Assembly: GCA_002375695.1 (NCBI GenBank)
Contig: DFMO01000003.1
Coordinates: 79,466 to 143,465, forward strand
Direction of reading: 5' to 3'
DNA length: 64,000 nt
Source of the DNA: Flavobacteriaceae bacterium UBA3591
Lineage (GTDB): Bacteria; Bacteroidota; Bacteroidia; Flavobacteriales; Flavobacteriaceae
Position 1 is the first letter of the stretch. Each line of letters opens with the position of its first letter. Positions 60,756-64,000 of the stretch are shown here, one piece after another. Both the position numbers and the translations under genes were made by a program. The notes beneath the pieces are model-generated. The model saw nothing but the letters and a program-made list of their open reading frames with translations, did no database searches and was not told the DNA's origin.

Positions 60756-61955
60756 ATGTTATCAAAAGCTACATTCGTAATTAGCTTATTGTTCGTTGTT
60801 TGCGTATCTCAAGCTCAAATTAGCGCCCCAAAATTTGGAGATGGAATGCTCAAATTTGTAGGAAAAGACAGTACATTTAGTGTAAAGTTTGCCCCGCGAA
60901 TTCAATTTCGAACTATCTCTACCTGGGATTACGAAGGTGATAAATTTGGCAAACCAGAACACGATTTTTTAATCCGCAAAGCACGGTTAAAATTTAGCGG
61001 CTTTGCCTACTCGCCAAAACTTCGCTATAAATTGCAAATTGGGCTTTCCAATTCAGACATAGCAGGGGCTTCAGAATTTACTGGCAATGCACCTCGCATC
61101 ATTTATGACGCAGTAGTCATGTGGGAAGTTTACAATAATGTAGAACTTTGGGTAGGACAAACCAAACTACCCGGTAATCGTGAAGATGCTACCTCATCGG
61201 CCAAATTACAATTTGTTGATCGCTCAAAACTTTCAAAAGTATTTAACTTGGGTAGAGAAATAGGACTTCAACTGCGTCATGAATTTCAACCCTTCAATAA
61301 CTTCATTATTAGAGAGGCATTTGCAGTTTCGCAAGGCGAAGGTAGAAATGTAATTACAGGAAACCTTGGCGGGATAGAATATACTGGCCGAGTAGAAGTT
61401 TTGCCTTTTGGAACATTCACAAAAAAAGGTGATTATATGGGCGGCGATCTCTATCGCGAGAAATCCCCAAAACTATCTATTGGCGCTACCTACGATTTAA
61501 ATGTAGACGCAGTAAAAACACGGAGTAACCAAGGTAGTTACATGCGCAACGACCTTGGGTTTTACAAGACTAATATAAGTACTGTTTTGGTAGATGCATT
61601 GTTTAAATACAACGGATTTTCACTAATGGGTGAATACAGTTATCGCGATGCCAAAAATCCAATTGCCACAAATAGCGATGGCTCAACTACCGACTACGAG
61701 GTGTATACAGGAGAAGGTATAAATTTTCAAGGTGGTTATGTTTTTCCTTCCAAATGGGAAATAGCTGGAAGATTTACAACCATCAAACCTTCTACGACGT
61801 TATCGTTAAATGAAACTCATAATTTTTACACAATTGGTGGGTCTAAATATATTGTAAATCACAATTTAAAAATACAAACAGATTTAACGTATGCAACCGA
61901 AGGAAGTAACCGCGATTTTATAGAATATCGATTGGGTTTCGACCTTCATTTTTAA
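60756..61955 (+). CDS. OprO/OprP-type (phosphate/polyphosphate) porin
   Basis: A 399-residue outer-membrane porin. The N-terminus, an exported leader (MLSKATFVISLLFVVCVSQA), is followed by FSVKFAPRIQFRTISTWDYE, the family-typical FLIRKARLKFSGFAY, WVGQTKLPGNREDATSSAKL and a C-terminal strand ending in FIEYRLGFDLHF. OprP/OprO porins take up phosphate or pyrophosphate through Lys/Arg ladders. Specificity here is inferred from the family and from the PiT gene 79 bases downstream. The same repeat-plus-TTTGCACC promoter precedes both genes. Confidence 0.88.
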   Translation: MLSKATFVISLLFVVCVSQAQISAPKFGDGMLKFVGKDSTFSVKFAPRIQFRTISTWDYEGDKFGKPEHDFLIRKARLKFSGFAYSPKLRYKLQIGLSNSDIAGASEFTGNAPRIIYDAVVMWEVYNNVELWVGQTKLPGNREDATSSAKLQFVDRSKLSKVFNLGREIGLQLRHEFQPFNNFIIREAFAVSQGEGRNVITGNLGGIEYTGRVEVLPFGTFTKKGDYMGGDLYREKSPKLSIGATYDLNVDAVKTRSNQGSYMRNDLGFYKTNISTVLVDALFKYNGFSLMGEYSYRDAKNPIATNSDGSTTDYEVYTGEGINFQGGYVFPSKWEIAGRFTTIKPSTTLSLNETHNFYTIGGSKYIVNHNLKIQTDLTYATEGSNRDFIEYRLGFDLHF

Positions 61956-61968
61956 GCTAATTACAGAT

Positions 61969-62015
61969 AACAATTTGGTAACATTAAATCCTATTTTATG
62001 TAGGAAATTTGCACC
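61969..62015 (+). promoter_or_regulatory. Putative Pho-box promoter of the PiT gene
   Basis: AACAATT (61969-61975) and AACATTA (61980-61986) are 11 bases apart. The second ends 22 bases before TTTGCACC (62008-62015), exactly the geometry of the porin promoter. The -7 box reads GAAATTTG, again without the TA. It starts 13 bases after the porin stop codon. Confidence 0.6.
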
Positions 62016-62034
62016 AACTTAATTTAAAATTAAA

Positions 62035-64000
62035 ATGGAAAATCTATATTTATTAATGATAGTTGCACTGGTGGCCTTGGCCATAGCAGATTTGGTTGTG
62101 GGCGTTAGCAACGACGCAGTAAATTTCCTAAACTCTGCGGTAGGCTCCAAAGCAATCCCTTACAAATACATCATGATTATTGCCAGTTTAGGTATATTCA
62201 TTGGTGCCGTTTTCTCTAGCGGAATGATGGAGGTAGCGCGAAAAGGAATCTTCGTCCCCGGCGAATTCTATTTTGATGAAATCATGATAATCTTTATGGC
62301 AGTAATGATTACCGATATTTTACTGCTCGACTTTTTTAACACCATTGGTTTACCAACTTCTACTACAGTATCCATTGTTTTTGAGCTTTTGGGAGCAGCC
62401 GTAATTATGGCGTTAATTAAAATTAGCCATACAGATGGCGAAACATTTACTGCGCTTTCAAAATATATTAATACCGAAAAAGCAATTCAAATTATAGTGG
62501 GGATAGTCCTCTCGGTAGTAATTGCTTTCTCAATTGGAGCCGTCGTCCAATATATATCGCGTCTTATTTTCACCTTCCACATAGAGCAAAAGATGAAATA
62601 CTTTGGTGCCATATTTGGCGGTATTGCACTCACATCAATTAGCTACTTTATTTTTATGAAAGGTTTAAAAGGCACTCCTTTCTATAGCGATTTTAAAGGT
62701 ATTGTAGATAAAAATACGTACGCACTAATAGGAGGAAGTTTTGTTTTTTGGACTATTTTTTCACAGCTCTTTATGGTAATAACAAAAAAGAGTATTCTTT
62801 TAATTGTTATTGCAGTAGGTAGCTTTGGTTTAGCCCTCGCTTTTGCCGGTAACGACTTAGTTAACTTTATTGGAGTACCTATGGCAGCTTACCACAGTTA
62901 TTTAGATTGGTCGGCGTCGGGGGTTGCAGCAAATGCATATAGTATGTCCAGTTTAGAGAAAGCGGTTCCTGCAGAACCATTTCTACTATTTGCTGCTGGT
63001 GCCATTATGGTACTTACTTTATGGTTTTCAAAAAAAGCCAGAACCGTAGCCGATACTGAGATAGACTTAGCACGACAAGGAGAGGGGCACGAAAAGTTTA
63101 GCCCTAATATGTTGTCGCGATTTTTAGTAAAATCAAGCACGCAAGTTGCAACCTATTTTCAATTTGTGCTTCCAAAATCAATGCAACAAAAAATAGATCA
63201 GCGATTTGAAAAACCAGTAATCGATCTCCCGAAGCACAAAACATACGAGCTACCAGCTTTTGATATGATTCGAGCCTCAGTAAACTTAGTAGTTGCAGGT
63301 ATTTTAATTGCTACGGCAACATCTATGAAGCTTCCACTTTCTACTACATACGTAACATTTATGGTGGCTATGGGTACCTCTTTGGCCGATAGAGCCTGGG
63401 GTCGCGAAAGCGCCGTTTACCGCGTGGCGGGTGTACTTAACGTAATTGGCGGATGGTTTTTTACTGCATTTGTTGCCTTTACTGCAGCCGGCACACTAAC
63501 TTACTTAATTTATATAGGTAGAGGTGCCATGATTGCGGTACTTTTATTGTTAGCAATTTTACTTTTAGTAAGAAATTATCTTTCACACAAAGATAAAGTG
63601 AAATTAAAGTTAGATAAAAGTGGCTTAAAGAAAACCGAAAGTAAAACAGTTCAAGGTATAATTCAAGAAAGTGCCGAAAACATAAGCAATGTAGTTACGC
63701 GCACAAACAAAATTTACACCGATATGCTTCGCGGACTTGCAAAACAAGACACCAAAAAGCTTAAAAAGAGTAAAAAAGGTGTGAAAAAGTTAAATGATGA
63801 AGTTGAAGAATTACGCGACAACTTATTCTATTTTATTAAAAACTTAGACGAAACCAGCGTTCGCGGAAGTAATTTCTATATCATAATTTTAGGTTACTTG
63901 ACCGATGTGGCACAATCTTTAGAATTTATTTCGAAGGCAAGCTACAAACACGTTAACAACAATCACAAAGCACTTCGCTTTAATCAAATAAAAGATTTGC
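62035..64000 (+). CDS. Inorganic phosphate transporter (PiT family) with PhoU-like C-terminal domain, 3' truncated
   Basis: Open from ATG 62035 to the end of the window (655 residues seen, no stop). The membrane part has the duplicated PiT signatures LVVGVSNDAVNFLNSAVGSK near the N-terminus and FAGNDLVNFIGVPMAAY in the middle. It also has paired GLPTSTTVSIV and LPLSTTYVTFM loops and about 12 helices. From about residue 525 the sequence turns into soluble charged helices (ISNVVTRTNKIYTDML; LNDEVEELRDNLFYFIKNL; DVAQSLEFISKASYKHV) resembling PhoU. The family couples phosphate uptake to a cation gradient. The PhoU-like tail may regulate it. Its repeat-bearing promoter suggests control by phosphate starvation. 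Confidence 0.92.
   Translation, partial: MENLYLLMIVALVALAIADLVVGVSNDAVNFLNSAVGSKAIPYKYIMIIASLGIFIGAVFSSGMMEVARKGIFVPGEFYFDEIMIIFMAVMITDILLLDFFNTIGLPTSTTVSIVFELLGAAVIMALIKISHTDGETFTALSKYINTEKAIQIIVGIVLSVVIAFSIGAVVQYISRLIFTFHIEQKMKYFGAIFGGIALTSISYFIFMKGLKGTPFYSDFKGIVDKNTYALIGGSFVFWTIFSQLFMVITKKSILLIVIAVGSFGLALAFAGNDLVNFIGVPMAAYHSYLDWSASGVAANAYSMSSLEKAVPAEPFLLFAAGAIMVLTLWFSKKARTVADTEIDLARQGEGHEKFSPNMLSRFLVKSSTQVATYFQFVLPKSMQQKIDQRFEKPVIDLPKHKTYELPAFDMIRASVNLVVAGILIATATSMKLPLSTTYVTFMVAMGTSLADRAWGRESAVYRVAGVLNVIGGWFFTAFVAFTAAGTLTYLIYIGRGAMIAVLLLLAILLLVRNYLSHKDKVKLKLDKSGLKKTESKTVQGIIQESAENISNVVTRTNKIYTDMLRGLAKQDTKKLKKSKKGVKKLNDEVEELRDNLFYFIKNLDETSVRGSNFYIIILGYLTDVAQSLEFISKASYKHVNNNHKALRFNQIKDL

Overview
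The window is a chromosomal segment of a low-GC bacterium of the Bacteroidetes, most likely family Flavobacteriaceae. The signs are: promoters of the TAnnTTTG type instead of TATAAT; almost no Shine-Dalgarno sequences; type IX secretion (T9SS) C-terminal sorting domains; lipoproteins whose Cys is followed by Ser-Ser-Asp-Asp-Asp; an exbB/exbD/exbD cluster; and a TonB-dependent receptor with a carboxypeptidase-regulatory-like N-terminal domain. No insertion sequence, prophage, integron or CRISPR array is visible. Most of the segment is vertically inherited core genome.

Layout. 1-6452: end of a large protein gene, a NodB polysaccharide deacetylase, a thioredoxin-fold protein without catalytic cysteines, polA, a lipocalin-like lipoprotein and an unnamed protein with kinase-like catalytic motifs. 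6586-17811: pyruvate carboxylase, the ribosomal and translation block rplM-rpsI, rpsB-tsf, a T9SS substrate beside a broken T9SS gene, then pyrH, frr and a DUF5686-like barrel. 17953-24060: an RND/MMPL exporter, asnS, rpoN and a PAP2-like membrane protein. 24055-29340 (minus): an outer-membrane barrel, the exbB - 4TM protein - exbD - exbD operon, tRNA-Ser(GGA), ansA and tatD. 29389-32544 (plus): a retropepsin-like protease and a two-component pair. 32831-38164 (minus): sucA-sucB and a polyprenyl diphosphate synthase. 38321-45066 (plus): a tetR-tolC-hlyD-acrB type efflux operon with a candidate operator. 45231-51789: aspS, a ClC channel, a small membrane protein, a cold-shock protein, tadA (minus) and dxs. 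51840-55935 (minus): a T9SS-secreted M36 metallopeptidase and dgt.

56052-64000 looks like a phosphate-acquisition locus: TonB receptor, beta-helix lipoprotein, a small secreted repeat protein, an OprO/OprP-type porin and a PiT transporter fused to a PhoU-like domain (running off the window). The oprP-like and pit genes are preceded by direct heptamer repeats (AACATTA or AACAATT) on an exact 11-base period. In both cases the last repeat ends 22 bases before a TTTGCACC box, the geometry of a Pho box replacing the -33 element. A third copy with four repeats lies at 60400-60439 in a gene-free stretch that also holds two plus-strand intrinsic terminators. It may drive an unannotated small RNA or control the minus-strand gene beside it. 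This is the best candidate for something undescribed here. Next in interest are the kinase-like protein at 5388-6452 and the PAP2-like protein co-transcribed with rpoN.

All functional calls come from reading motifs by eye; no database search was run.
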